A stretch of DNA of 64,000 nt from 70-18 sp041691815. Lineage in GTDB: Bacteria > Pseudomonadota > Alphaproteobacteria > Acetobacterales > Acetobacteraceae. The notes under the pieces are model-generated. The model searched no databases, had not been told where the DNA came from, and worked only from the letters and a program-made list of their open reading frames with translations. The position numbers were made by a program, and so were the translations under genes. Location: assembly GCA_041691815.1 (NCBI GenBank), contig JBEPTZ010000003.1, positions 19,394-83,393 on the forward strand. Direction: 5' to 3'. This document shows positions 36,717-47,570 of the stretch, piece after piece; the stretch's first letter is position 1; the number at the start of each line of letters is the position of its first letter.

Positions 36717-36842
36717 CTTCTTTTTGTGAACAAAAAGAAGCAAAAAAACTTTTCACCCTATTTTGGAGACTTCGGAGTCTCCACCCCTTCGCTGCTGCAA
36801 GGCGGATGAAAAGTTTTTTGGTTCTTTTTTATAAAAAAGAAC
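36717..36842. repeat. interspersed hairpin repeat, copy 8 (B-to-A orientation)
   Basis: Left hairpin CTTCTTTTTGT / ACAAAAAGAAG (36717-36740), half B CACCCTATTTTGGAGACTTC, half A GCTGCAAGGCGGATGAAAAG and right hairpin GTTCTTTTTT / AAAAAAGAAC (36821-36842). It separates the convergent HD-protein and argF genes. Confidence 0.9.
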
Positions 36843-36856
36843 AACTTGCCTGTTGC

Positions 36857-37786
36857 TTACCCCAATCCAAACGCCCAGGCCAGCACGCCCTTCTGTGCGT
36901 GCAGCCGGTTTTCCGCCTCGTCGAACACCACCGATTGCGGCCCGTCGATCACCTCGGCGGTGACTTCCTCGCCGCGATGGGCCGGCAGGCAGTGCATGAA
37001 CAGCGCGTCGCCGGCGGCCAGCGCCATCAGCCGCTGGTTGACCTGATACGGCGCCAGCAGGTTGTGCCGGGCGGTATTGGGGTCGTCGGACATGCTGACC
37101 CAGGTGTCGGTGACCACGCAGCGCGCGTCCTTGACCGCCTTCTCCGGGTCGTCGGTCAGTTCGATAGTGGCGCCCTGGGCGCGTGCCCAGGCGAGCAGTT
37201 CCGCCGAGGGCCGCAGTTCCGGCGGTGTCGCCAGCCGCAGCGTGAAGCCGAAGCGGGCGGCGCTCTCGATCCAGCTCTGCGCCACGTTGTTGCCGTCGCC
37301 GCACCAGGCGACCACCTGGCCGGCGATCGGGCCGCGCTGTTCCTCGAAGGTCAGCACGTCGGCCATCAACTGCACCGAGTGGGAGTTGTCGGTCAGGCCG
37401 TTGATCACCGGGATGCTGGCGTTGTTGGCCATCTCCATCAGCCGGGCGTGGGTGAAGGTGCGCATGACAATGGCATCGACGTAGCGCGACAGCACGCGGG
37501 CGGTGTCGGCGATGGTCTCGCCGCGGCCGAGCTGCATCTCGGCGCCGGTGAGGGTGATGACGTCACCGCCCAGTTGCCGCATGCCAACCTCGAAGCTGAC
37601 GCGGGTGCGGGTGCTGGGCTTTTCGAAGATCATCGCCAGGGTTTTGCCGACCAGCGGTTTGTCGCCGCCCCGCCCGGCGCTCTTCAGGCTGCTGGCCAGC
37701 CCGAGCATGTGGCGCAGTTCGGCGGTTTCATGGTCGCGGATGTCGATGAAGTGGCGGGGGGCAGCCTGCCCCCCGCCGGTGTTCAT
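36857..37786 (-). CDS. argF: ornithine carbamoyltransferase
   Basis: Forms citrulline from ornithine and carbamoyl phosphate in arginine synthesis. The 309-residue protein from the ATG at 37786 begins [19 protein letters not shown], the usual start of the family; a GTG at 37834 would add 16 residues. Motifs are [15 protein letters not shown] for carbamoyl phosphate, [22 protein letters not shown], and [12 protein letters not shown] for ornithine. It lies downstream of argD on the minus strand, 64 nt after the argD stop, as in many alphaproteobacteria. Confidence 0.96.
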   Translation of the reverse strand: MNTGGGQAAPRHFIDIRDHETAELRHMLGLASSLKSAGRGGDKPLVGKTLAMIFEKPSTRTRVSFEVGMRQLGGDVITLTGAEMQLGRGETIADTARVLSRYVDAIVMRTFTHARLMEMANNASIPVINGLTDNSHSVQLMADVLTFEEQRGPIAGQVVAWCGDGNNVAQSWIESAARFGFTLRLATPPELRPSAELLAWARAQGATIELTDDPEKAVKDARCVVTDTWVSMSDDPNTARHNLLAPYQVNQRLMALAAGDALFMHCLPAHRGEEVTAEVIDGPQSVVFDEAENRLHAQKGVLAWAFGLG

Positions 37787-37850
37787 GCCATCCACGGGTG
37801 AGAGCCGGTGGATCGCGGCCGAACTCACAACCACGGGTTCCGCACGACGC

Positions 37851-39044
<1,194 letters not shown>

Positions 39045-39274
39045 TGTCCTGTCGGTCCTCGTTGCCCATCAGCGGGCGGATTTCCTGGGGTTGCGCCGCC
39101 GGGCGCCCATGCGCCAGCGGTTCCGGGAAAGCGGAAACAATGGGCCGGGGCCACCGGCGAAGTCAAACGCCACGCGCGGAACGCGGCCTGCAATCGGCCG
39201 GCGGGGGCGCATGGCGGCCCTGCGCGGGCGCTGTCGCGGTATCCTCCGGCCGTGGGGAGTGGCATGGTTCACCC

Positions 39275-39889
39275 ATGCCTCCCCGCCGCGCCGCCCCCAC
39301 CCTGTCAGGCCCACCCGACGAGGCCGCATTGTATGAAGCCGCGATGGCGCATGTCGCGCGCTATGCCACCACCCAGGCCGGGCTGGCGCGGGTGCTGAAC
39401 CGGCGGGTGGATCGCTGGGCGCGGGCGGTGGGCGAGAATTCCGACGATCCTGAAGCCCCCACTGATCCTGAAGCACTGGCCGCCGCCGTTGCCGCCGCCC
39501 GCCTCGCGGTGCGCGCCGCAGTTGCGCGGCTGGTGGCGCTGGGGGCGGTGAACGACGCCGCCTTCGCCGCCTCGCGCGCCCGCAGCCTGGGCCGCGCCGG
39601 CCGCTCGCGGCTGGCGGTGGCGGCGCATCTGGCGGCACATGGGATCGACAAGGCGATCGCCCAGGCGGCGCTGCCCGACGACCCGGCGGCCGAACGCAAC
39701 GCCGCCGTGCTGCTGGCCCGCCGCCGCCGCATCGGCCCATTCCGCCGCGTGCCCGCCGACCCGGAACTCCGCCGCCGCGAACTCGGCATGCTGGCCCGCG
39801 CCGGCTTCCCACAGCCGGTGGCCGAGGCGGTGCTCGATATGCCGCCCGACGAGGCCGAGGCGCTGGTGCTGCGGTTGCGCCAGCCATGA
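39275..39889 (+). CDS. recX: regulatory protein RecX
   Basis: A 204-residue protein of the RecX family, modulators of RecA filaments. It is all-helical, with the three RecX-like repeats: ALYEAAMAHVARYATTQAGLARVLNRRVDRWA near the N terminus, AVARLVALGAVNDAAFAASRARSLGRAGRSRLAVAAHL in the middle (including the G-x-x-x-D-x-x-F-A motif), and LARRRRIGPFRR toward the C terminus. The start is ATG 39275; a longer frame overlaps the argD upstream region. The next gene begins 13 nt downstream. Confidence 0.85.
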   Translation: MPPRRAAPTLSGPPDEAALYEAAMAHVARYATTQAGLARVLNRRVDRWARAVGENSDDPEAPTDPEALAAAVAAARLAVRAAVARLVALGAVNDAAFAASRARSLGRAGRSRLAVAAHLAAHGIDKAIAQAALPDDPAAERNAAVLLARRRRIGPFRRVPADPELRRRELGMLARAGFPQPVAEAVLDMPPDEAEALVLRLRQP

Positions 39890-39902
39890 TCCCCCGCGCT
39901 CC

Positions 39903-40622
39903 ATGATCCACGGCCCTGTAGTGTTCACCCTGGCCGGGCTGCGGCGCGGGGCGGTGGTCAGCCTGCCGCTGCTGATCGGACTGACGCCGTTCGGCGTGGT
40001 CTGCGGCATCACCCAGCAAGCGGCCGGGCTGTCGCTCGGCGAGACCATCCTGATGGCCGGCCTGGTCTATGCCGGCGCCGCGCAACTGGTGGTGCTCGGC
40101 GCCTGGACGCATCCGCCCTCGGTGCTGGCCGCCACGCTGACCGCCCTGGTGGTCAATCTGCGGCTGGCGCTGATGGGCCCGGTGCTGGCGCCGTGGCTGG
40201 ACCGGCTGCGTGGCTGGCGGGTCTGGCTCAGCCTGTTCACCATGGTCGATCCAAGCTGGGCGCTGTCGGTGCGCGAAATCAGCGCCGACTACCGCGACGC
40301 TGCCTTCCTGCTCGGCGCCGGCGGCATCATGTGGATCAGCTGGATGATCACCAGCATCGCCGGCCACCTGCTCGGCGAGGCGATCCAGCCGACGCCCGGC
40401 CACCCGATCTTCTTCGCAGCGCTTGCGGTGTTCGTGGCGCTGCTGGTCAATCTGTGGCGCGGCAAGGCCGACGTCATGCCGTGGCTGGTGGCCGGGGTGA
40501 CGGCCGTCGCCACCGCGCATCTGCTGCCGGGAACCTCCTGGTACATGCTCACCGGCGCGCTGGCCGGCAGCCTGCTGGGGGCACTGCGCGACGCCCGCTC
40601 CGGCGACGCGGACCGGCGCTGA
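39903..40622 (+). CDS. azlC: AzlC family branched-chain amino acid exporter subunit
   Basis: A 239-residue membrane protein with about eight hydrophobic segments. AzlC/YgaZ family features are LRRGAVVSLPLLIGLTPFGVVCG, LVYAGAAQLVVLG and the Asn-Leu-Arg-x-x-Leu-Met loop in LVVNLRLALMGP. Together with the small AzlD protein it exports branched-chain amino acids or analogues. Its stop overlaps the ATG of azlD, as is usual for the pair. Confidence 0.9.
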   Translation: MIHGPVVFTLAGLRRGAVVSLPLLIGLTPFGVVCGITQQAAGLSLGETILMAGLVYAGAAQLVVLGAWTHPPSVLAATLTALVVNLRLALMGPVLAPWLDRLRGWRVWLSLFTMVDPSWALSVREISADYRDAAFLLGAGGIMWISWMITSIAGHLLGEAIQPTPGHPIFFAALAVFVALLVNLWRGKADVMPWLVAGVTAVATAHLLPGTSWYMLTGALAGSLLGALRDARSGDADRR

Positions 40623-40927
40623 TGTGGGACTTTCACCCCTGGACGGTGGCCGCCATCCTCGGCATGGCGGCGGCCACCTATCTGTGCCGCGGCGGCGGCT
40701 ACTGGCTGTTCCGCCAGGTGACGCCGGGGCCGATGCTGCGCGCCGCACTCTCCTACATTCCCGGCACCTTGTTCGTCAGCTTCGTGGCGCCGGGGCTGCT
40801 GGACGGGCGGCTGCACACCTTGGTGGGGGCGTCGGCGACCGTGGCGGTGATGCTGTGGACCCGCAGCCTGGCCTGGGCGATCATCGCCGGCACCGCGGCG
40901 GCGTGGCTGGCCTGGAGCCTGCTGTGA
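40622..40927 (+). CDS. azlD: AzlD family branched-chain amino acid exporter subunit
   Basis: A 101-residue membrane protein with three or four hydrophobic helices (WTVAAILGMAAATYLCRGGG, LSYIPGTLFVSFVAPGLL, WTRSLAWAIIAGTAAAWLA). It is the small partner of AzlC. It starts in a 1-nt overlap with azlC, and its stop overlaps the GTG start of the downstream MFS gene. Confidence 0.92.
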   Translation: MWDFHPWTVAAILGMAAATYLCRGGGYWLFRQVTPGPMLRAALSYIPGTLFVSFVAPGLLDGRLHTLVGASATVAVMLWTRSLAWAIIAGTAAAWLAWSLL

Positions 40928-42045
40928 GGGTGCCTTCTTACCGCGCGGCAATCGTCGCCGGCGTCTGCGCCACGCTGCTCGGCGTCGGTTTGCAGCGCTT
41001 CGCCTATTCGCCGCTGCTGCCGGCGATGGTGCACGCCGACTGGCTGACCGGCGGCGAGGCCGGCACGCTCGGCGCGGTGAATTTCGCCGGCTACCTGATC
41101 GGCGCCGCCATCGCCCCCTCGGCCGGCCGGCAACTCGGGTTGCGCCCGGCGCTGCGGCTGGGGATGGCGGGCGCCACGCTGTGCCTGCTGCTGTGCGCCA
41201 TTCGCGGGCCGCTGCTGTGGCTGGTGCCGTGGCGCACGCTGGCCGGCATCGCCGGCGGCATCCTGATGGTGCTGGCCGGCCCGGCCGTGCAGGCCGCCGC
41301 ACCGCTGCGCCTGCGCGGACTGGCCGGCGGGCTGCTGTTTGCCGGCGTCGGCCTCGGCATCATGGCCAGCGCGGTGATCGTGCCGGCGCTGCTGACCTCC
41401 GGCGTCTCGGCCACCTGGGTCGCGCTGGCGGTGGCCGGGCTGCTGCTGACCCTGCTCTCCTGGAACCGCTGGCCGGACGTGCCGCCACCGCCGCTCGGCC
41501 GCCGCCCGGCGCTGCGTGGTCCGGTCGGCCGGCTGGTGCTGGCCTACGGCCTGGCCTCGATCACCGCCACCGCCTACATGGCCTGGTGGCCGGACTTCAT
41601 CGCCCGCGGCCTCGGCCAGGGCACCACGATGGGGGCACTCGGCTGGCTGCTGTTCGGCTTCGGCATCACCATCGGCCCGGCCCTGTGCGGCTGGCTGGCC
41701 GACCGCATCGGCGGCCAGCGCGCCTTCGCCCTCACGCTGCTGGTGCAACTGGTGCCGGCGACCCTGCCGCTGCTGCTGCATTCCTGGCTCTGGCTCGCCG
41801 TCGCGGCAGTCAGCGGCGGCATCACCGCCGCCGGGCTCACCGGCCTCACCCTGATCCGCGCCCGCGAAATCTCCGACGCCCAGGCCGCCGGCATCTGGCG
41901 GCTCGGCACCGTCGCCTGGGCGGCGGCACAGATGGCCAGCGGCTTCGTGATGGCCTGGGCCTACACCGCCACCGGCACCCACGCCGCGGTGTTCGCCATC
42001 GGACTGGCCGGAGCTGGGTTGGCGCTGGTTGTGGGCAGGAAGTAA
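40924..42045 (+). CDS. YbfB/YjiJ-like MFS transporter
   Basis: A 373-residue membrane protein with about 11-12 helices. The opening VCATLLGVGLQRFAYSPLLP and the following gap with GEAGTLGAVNFAGYLIGA match the YbfB/YjiJ branch of the major facilitator superfamily. The substrate is unknown, but the position after azlCD suggests an amino-acid-related exporter. It starts at a GTG overlapping the azlD stop (GTGA). Its stop is 3 nt before repeat copy 9. Confidence 0.88.
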   Translation: MRVPSYRAAIVAGVCATLLGVGLQRFAYSPLLPAMVHADWLTGGEAGTLGAVNFAGYLIGAAIAPSAGRQLGLRPALRLGMAGATLCLLLCAIRGPLLWLVPWRTLAGIAGGILMVLAGPAVQAAAPLRLRGLAGGLLFAGVGLGIMASAVIVPALLTSGVSATWVALAVAGLLLTLLSWNRWPDVPPPPLGRRPALRGPVGRLVLAYGLASITATAYMAWWPDFIARGLGQGTTMGALGWLLFGFGITIGPALCGWLADRIGGQRAFALTLLVQLVPATLPLLLHSWLWLAVAAVSGGITAAGLTGLTLIRAREISDAQAAGIWRLGTVAWAAAQMASGFVMAWAYTATGTHAAVFAIGLAGAGLALVVGRK

Positions 42046-42048
42046 GTC

Positions 42049-42172
42049 CTTCTTTTTGTGAACAAAAAGAAGCAAAAAAACTTTTCATCCGTTTTGGAGA
42101 CTCCGGAGTCTCCCGCGCTCCGCTGCCGCAAGGCGGATGAAAGTTTTTTGGTTCTTTTTTGCAAAAAAGAAC
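42049..42172. repeat. interspersed hairpin repeat, copy 9 (B-to-A orientation)
   Basis: Left hairpin CTTCTTTTTGT / ACAAAAAGAAG (42049-42072), half B CATCCGTTTTGGAGACTCC with central palindrome GGAGACTCCGGAGTCTCC, half A CCGCAAGGCGGATGAAAG and right hairpin GTTCTTTTTT / AAAAAAGAAC (42151-42172). It lies between the MFS stop and trpB. Confidence 0.9.
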
Positions 42173-42242
42173 CCTTCGCTTCCCTGTCTGGCCTTTCGGT
42201 TGTCCCCTGCGCTATGAGATGGGCCTCATCGGAGGCACTGCC

Positions 42243-43460
<1,218 letters not shown>

Positions 43461-43467
43461 GCAAGGT

Positions 43468-43593
43468 CTTCTTTTTGTGAACAAAAAGAAGCAAAAAAAC
43501 TTTCTATCCATTGGAGTGTACGGAATCTCCCCCCCTCCAATGTTGCAAGGCGGATAAAAGTTTTTTGGTTCTTTTTTTCAAAAAAAAAAGAAC
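43468..43593. repeat. interspersed hairpin repeat, copy 10, between trpB and trpA (B-to-A)
   Basis: Left hairpin CTTCTTTTTGT / ACAAAAAGAAG (43468-43491), half B TATCCATTGGAGTGTACGG, half A GTTGCAAGGCGGATAAAAG and right hairpin GTTCTTTTTTT with an A-expanded right arm ending in GAAC (43568-43593). It lies 7 nt after the trpB stop and 31 nt before trpA. Confidence 0.9.
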
Positions 43594-43624
43594 TGCTTTC
43601 CTTCCTTCCTGAGAGAGTTCCCCC

Positions 43625-44455
43625 ATGAGCCGCATCGCCGCCCGTTTCGCCAAGCTGAAAGCCGAGGGGCGCGGTGCGTTGATGCCGTTCCTGGAATCCG
43701 GCGACCCTGACATTGCCACCGCCCGGGCGATCTTGGAGGGCATGCCGGCGGCGGGTGCGGATCTGATCGAGATCGGCTGCCCGTTCACTGATCCGATGGC
43801 TGACGGCCCGACCATTCAGTTGGCCGGAAGGCGGGCGCTGGATGCTGGCATCAAGATGCGCCACACGCTGGAGATGCTGCGTGGTTTCCGGCGCGGCGAC
43901 GATCTGACGCCGGTGGTGTTGATGGGGTATTTCAACCCGATCATGTCGTATGGCGTGGCGAAGTTCTGCGCCGATGCGGCGGCTGCCGGGGCGGACGGGC
44001 TGATTATCGTCGATCTGCCGACCGAGGAGGCGCAGTTGGTGGCGCCGGATGCGGCGGCCAACGGGCTCGATATCATCCGCCTGGTGGCGCCGACCACCGA
44101 TGACGCGCGGCTGCCGCTGGTGCTCGCCGGCAGTTCCGGCTTCGTCTATTATGTGTCGATCACCGGCATCACCGGCACCCGCACCGCCAGTGCGGATGAA
44201 CTGGCCGATGCGATTCCGCGCATCCGCCGGGTGACCGACCTGCCGATCGCCATCGGCTTCGGCGTCCGTTCGGCCGCCCAGGCCGCCGCCGCGGTGACTG
44301 CCGCCGATGGCGCGGTGGTGGCCTCGGCATTGATCGACACGCTGGCGGCCAGCCTGGACGGGCAGGGGCGGGCGACGGCGACGACGGTGGCGCAGGTGCT
44401 GGACCAGGTGCGCGCTCTGGCCGCGGGCGTGCGCGGCGCCCGCGCCGCGGCATAA
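43625..44455 (+). CDS. trpA: tryptophan synthase alpha subunit
   Basis: Cleaves indole-3-glycerol phosphate to indole for the beta subunit. The 276-residue TIM barrel has both catalytic residues, Glu49 and Asp60, in DLIEIGCPFTDPMADGP. The phosphate loop is LAGSSGFVYYVSITGITG and GFGVRSAAQAA. It is separated from trpB by 164 nt containing repeat copy 10, whereas trpB and trpA are usually adjacent or overlapping. It is followed by accD after 12 nt. Confidence 0.97.
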   Translation: MSRIAARFAKLKAEGRGALMPFLESGDPDIATARAILEGMPAAGADLIEIGCPFTDPMADGPTIQLAGRRALDAGIKMRHTLEMLRGFRRGDDLTPVVLMGYFNPIMSYGVAKFCADAAAAGADGLIIVDLPTEEAQLVAPDAAANGLDIIRLVAPTTDDARLPLVLAGSSGFVYYVSITGITGTRTASADELADAIPRIRRVTDLPIAIGFGVRSAAQAAAAVTAADGAVVASALIDTLAASLDGQGRATATTVAQVLDQVRALAAGVRGARAAA

Positions 44456-44467
44456 GAGGATAACGCT

Positions 44468-45331
44468 ATGAGTTGGCTCACCGAATATGTCCGCCCGCGC
44501 ATCCGCACCCTGCTGGGGCGGCGCGATGTGCCGGAGAACCTGTGGATCCAGTGCCCATCGTGCCAGCAGATGACCTTCCACACCGAGCTGGCAAAGAACC
44601 AGAAGGTGTGCGGCCATTGCGGCCACCACATGCGCGCCGGTGCGGTGGAGCGGCTCGGCTGGACCTTCGACGGCGGCAAATACACCCGCATCGAACTGCC
44701 CAAGGTGCCGGCGGACCCGCTGCGCTTCCGCGACACCCAGCGCTATCCGGATCGTCTGAAGACCGCCCGCGACACCACCCATCTGGAGGACGCTATCCTG
44801 GTCGCGCACGGCCAGATCGGCGGCCACAAGGCGGTGGCCGCGGTGATGGCGTTCGAATTCATGGCCGGTTCGATGGGTGCCGCGGTCGGCGAGGGCCTGC
44901 TGTCGGCGGCCCGGCTGGCGGTGCTGCAGGACGCGCCGCTGATCGTATTCACCGCCTCGGGCGGCGCGCGGATGCAGGAGGGTGCGGTCAGCCTGATGCA
45001 GATGCCGCGCAGCATCATCGCCTCGCGGCTGGTGAAGGAGGCCGGGCTGCCGTTCATCACCGTGCTGACCGACCCCACCACCGGCGGCGTCACCGCCAGC
45101 TTCACCATGCTGGGCGATATCCAGATCGGCGAGCCCGGTGCGCTGATCGGTTTCGCCGGCGCGCGCGTCATCGAGCAGACGGTGCGCGAGAAGCTGCCGG
45201 AGGGGTTCCAGCGGGCGGAATACCTGCTGGAGCATGGCATCCTTGACATGGTGGTCAAGCGCACCGAGATGGCCGCCACCCTGGCGCGGCTGATTGGTCT
45301 GCTGCGCAACCGGGAGCTTGCGGCGGCGTGA
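44468..45331 (+). CDS. accD: acetyl-CoA carboxylase carboxyltransferase subunit beta
   Basis: Zinc-containing subunit that transfers CO2 from carboxybiotin to acetyl-CoA to make malonyl-CoA. The 287-residue protein has the N-terminal zinc ribbon Cys29, Cys32, Cys48, Cys51 (IQCPSCQQ, VCGHCGHHM). The crotonase-like domain has VFTASGGARMQEGAVSLMQM and FAGARVIEQTVREKLPEGFQ. It sits in the common trpA-accD-folC order and overlaps folC by 4 nt. Confidence 0.97.
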   Translation: MSWLTEYVRPRIRTLLGRRDVPENLWIQCPSCQQMTFHTELAKNQKVCGHCGHHMRAGAVERLGWTFDGGKYTRIELPKVPADPLRFRDTQRYPDRLKTARDTTHLEDAILVAHGQIGGHKAVAAVMAFEFMAGSMGAAVGEGLLSAARLAVLQDAPLIVFTASGGARMQEGAVSLMQMPRSIIASRLVKEAGLPFITVLTDPTTGGVTASFTMLGDIQIGEPGALIGFAGARVIEQTVREKLPEGFQRAEYLLEHGILDMVVKRTEMAATLARLIGLLRNRELAAA

Positions 45332-46611
45332 CCCAGGCGGGGCGGGCCGAGGCGATTATTGAGCGATTGCATGGGCTTTATCCGCGGCTGATCGATCTCA
45401 GCCTGGAGCGGCTGCGGCGGCTGCTGACCGCCCTCGGCAATCCGGAGACCAGGCTGCCGCCGGTGCTGCATGTCGCCGGCACCAACGGCAAGGGCAGCAC
45501 CTGCGCCTTCCTGCGGGCGATGGCCGAGGCGCAGGGCCTCAGCGTGCATGTCACCACCTCGCCGCATCTGGTGCGCTTCAACGAGCGGATTCGGGTGGCC
45601 GGTCAACTGGTTACCGACGCGGCGCTGGAGGCGGTGCTGGAGGAGGTGGAGGCGGTGAATGCCGGCGCGCCGATCACCGTGTTCGAAATCCTGATGGCGG
45701 CCACCTTCGTGCTGTTCGCGCGGGTGCCGGCCGATCTGTGCATCCTGGAGGTCGGGCTCGGCGGGCGGTTCGACGCGACCAATGTGATCGCAGCACCCAG
45801 GGTTTGCGCAATCACCGCGCTGTCGATGGATCACCGGGAGTTTCTGGGCGATACGCTGGCCAAAATCGCGTTCGAAAAGGCCGGAATCATCAAAAAACAT
45901 GTGCCGGTGATCACCGGATTCCAGCCTCCGGACGCGCTCGAAGTGCTGGCTGTGCATTCGAATGCAGAGGACGCGCCGTTGCTGCGTCGGGGGCGCGATT
46001 GGGACATCGAGCGCACCGCGTCCGGCATGCATTATCGCGATGCGCAGGGCGTGCTGGAACTGCCGCCGCCATCGCTGCTGGGGCCGCACCAGGTGGAGAA
46101 TGCCGGCATCGCGGTGGCGGTGATGCGGGCCTCCGCGATGCTCGGCGATGCGGCGATTGGGCGCGGGGTGGCGGCCGCCGAGTGGCCGGCGCGGATGCAA
46201 CTGCTGACCGGGCCGCTGGCGCGGGTGCTGCCGGCGGATTGGGAGTTGTGGCTGGATGGCGGGCACAACCCGGGCGGCGGGGTGGTGCTGGGCGAGCAGC
46301 TGGCGCGTTGGGCGGATCGGCCGGTGCATCTGCTGGTGGGGATGAAGCAGGCCAAGGATTCGGTGGAATTCCTGCGCCCGCTGTTGCCGCATGCGGCGAC
46401 GGTGTGGGCGGTGGCGGAGCCAGGGCAGCATCTGGCGCTGCCAATCGAGCGGATCATCGCAGCTTCCGGCGGGGTGGCGCGGCCGGGGCCGGATGTGCGG
46501 GCGGCACTGGCGCAGCTGCCACGCGACGGGCGGCCGGCGCGGGTGCTGATCTGCGGCAGCCTGTATCTGGCCGGCGAGGTGCTGAAGCTGGAAGGCTGGG
46601 TCGGGCGCTGA
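45328..46611 (+). CDS. folC: bifunctional folylpolyglutamate synthase/dihydrofolate synthase
   Basis: ATP-dependent Mur-ligase-like enzyme that adds glutamate to dihydropteroate and folates. The 427-residue protein has the P-loop HVAGTNGKGSTCAFLRAM, TTSPHLVRFNERIRVAG, EVGLGGRFDATNV, SMDHREFLGDTLAKIAFEKA and the C-terminal WLDGGHNPGGG. It begins at a GTG overlapping the accD stop (GTGA). Confidence 0.96.
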   Translation: MTQAGRAEAIIERLHGLYPRLIDLSLERLRRLLTALGNPETRLPPVLHVAGTNGKGSTCAFLRAMAEAQGLSVHVTTSPHLVRFNERIRVAGQLVTDAALEAVLEEVEAVNAGAPITVFEILMAATFVLFARVPADLCILEVGLGGRFDATNVIAAPRVCAITALSMDHREFLGDTLAKIAFEKAGIIKKHVPVITGFQPPDALEVLAVHSNAEDAPLLRRGRDWDIERTASGMHYRDAQGVLELPPPSLLGPHQVENAGIAVAVMRASAMLGDAAIGRGVAAAEWPARMQLLTGPLARVLPADWELWLDGGHNPGGGVVLGEQLARWADRPVHLLVGMKQAKDSVEFLRPLLPHAATVWAVAEPGQHLALPIERIIAASGGVARPGPDVRAALAQLPRDGRPARVLICGSLYLAGEVLKLEGWVGR

Positions 46612-46677
46612 TTGGACTGGTGGTTTTCCGCGCGGCCGGTGCTGGTCCGCGCCGCAACGCCGTGTCAGTGTGCTGAG

Positions 46678-47022
46678 ATGAGCAGCCAACCGCTTGCCCC
46701 CGCGTTGTTTCCGATCGCCGAGGCGCGCGCGGCACCGCTGCCGCCGGGCCGCCAGTCGGCGCTGCTGCTGGCGCATGGCAGCCTGGAGTTGCGTTGGTAC
46801 GCACCGGCCAAGGTGGACAGCCAGACGCCGCACAGCCGCGACGAGGTCTATGTGGTGGCCAGCGGCAGCGGCTGGTTCCGGCGCGGTGAGGCGCGGTTCC
46901 GCTTCGGACCCGGCGACGCGCTGTTTGTCGCCGCTGGCGTGGTGCATCGGTTCGAGGACTTCACGGCCGATTTCGCCACCTGGGTGATGTTCTATGGCCC
47001 CGAGGGAGGCGAGACCGCATGA
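46678..47022 (+). CDS. small cupin-domain protein
   Basis: A 114-residue single-domain cupin. Conserved strands are VDSQTPHSRDEVYVVASGSG (with His/Glu ligands replacing part of the first cupin motif) and FGPGDALFVAAGVVHRFED (second motif His). It may bind a metal and a small ligand; the function is unknown. ATG 46678 is chosen because the upstream in-frame stretch is Trp/Cys-rich and atypical. Its stop overlaps the following GNAT start (ATGA), suggesting they work together. Confidence 0.8.
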   Translation: MSSQPLAPALFPIAEARAAPLPPGRQSALLLAHGSLELRWYAPAKVDSQTPHSRDEVYVVASGSGWFRRGEARFRFGPGDALFVAAGVVHRFEDFTADFATWVMFYGPEGGETA

Positions 47023-47459
47023 CCACCATCGACCTGTTCCAGCTTGACGACCGGCCGCGCTGGGCCGAGCTGTGGACCGGCTACCTGACCTTCTACAACA
47101 CCGTGCTGCCGCCCGAGCAGTACGAGCATACCTGGGCCGGGCTGATGAACGGCCGGCTGCACGGCCGCGGCGCCCGCGACGCCGGCGGGCGGCTGATCGG
47201 CATCACCCATTTCCTGTTCCAGGACACCTGCTGGGCGCAGAAGCCGACGGTCTACCTGCAGGACCTGTTCGTCGATCCGGCGCTGCGCGGCGGCGGCGTC
47301 GGCCGGCTGCTGATCGAGGCGGTGGGCGAGGCGGCCAAGGCGGCCGGGGCGCCGAGGATGTACTGGTTCACCCATAACCAGAACGCCACCGCCCGCCGGC
47401 TCTACGACCAGGTGGCGACGCTGTCGGAGTTCGTGCGCTACGACTACAAGCTCGACTGA
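47019..47459 (+). CDS. GNAT family N-acetyltransferase
   Basis: A 146-residue GNAT protein. The acetyl-CoA loop is in LFVDPALRGGGVGRLLIEAVGEAA (the R/Q-x-x-G-x-G/A pattern), with a preceding strand ITHFLFQDTCWAQKPTVYLQD and the C-terminal Asn/Tyr region THNQNATARRLYDQV. It resembles family members that acetylate diamines or small amines, but the acceptor is not known. It is coupled to the cupin gene by a 4-nt overlap. Confidence 0.9.
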   Translation: MTTIDLFQLDDRPRWAELWTGYLTFYNTVLPPEQYEHTWAGLMNGRLHGRGARDAGGRLIGITHFLFQDTCWAQKPTVYLQDLFVDPALRGGGVGRLLIEAVGEAAKAAGAPRMYWFTHNQNATARRLYDQVATLSEFVRYDYKLD

Positions 47460-47570
47460 CCGCGCACAGTGCTGCAGATGCGACTGCGAGCCATTCTTAT
47501 CATTGCGGTATCGTCTTGATCGTTGCGGCGCCGGGCACCATATTGCAGCGCAGCAGGATGGGCCGGTGCG

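Noticed and set aside
44743..46947. Long minus-strand frame opposite accD, folC and the cupin gene
   Set aside because: It is antisense to clear housekeeping genes and has a His/Arg/Gln-rich composition typical of a complementary frame.
47460..47570. Irr/Fur-type box upstream of mbfA
   Set aside because: The gap contains AT-rich words (TTCTTATCATTGCGG) but no palindrome good enough to call an iron-responsive operator.
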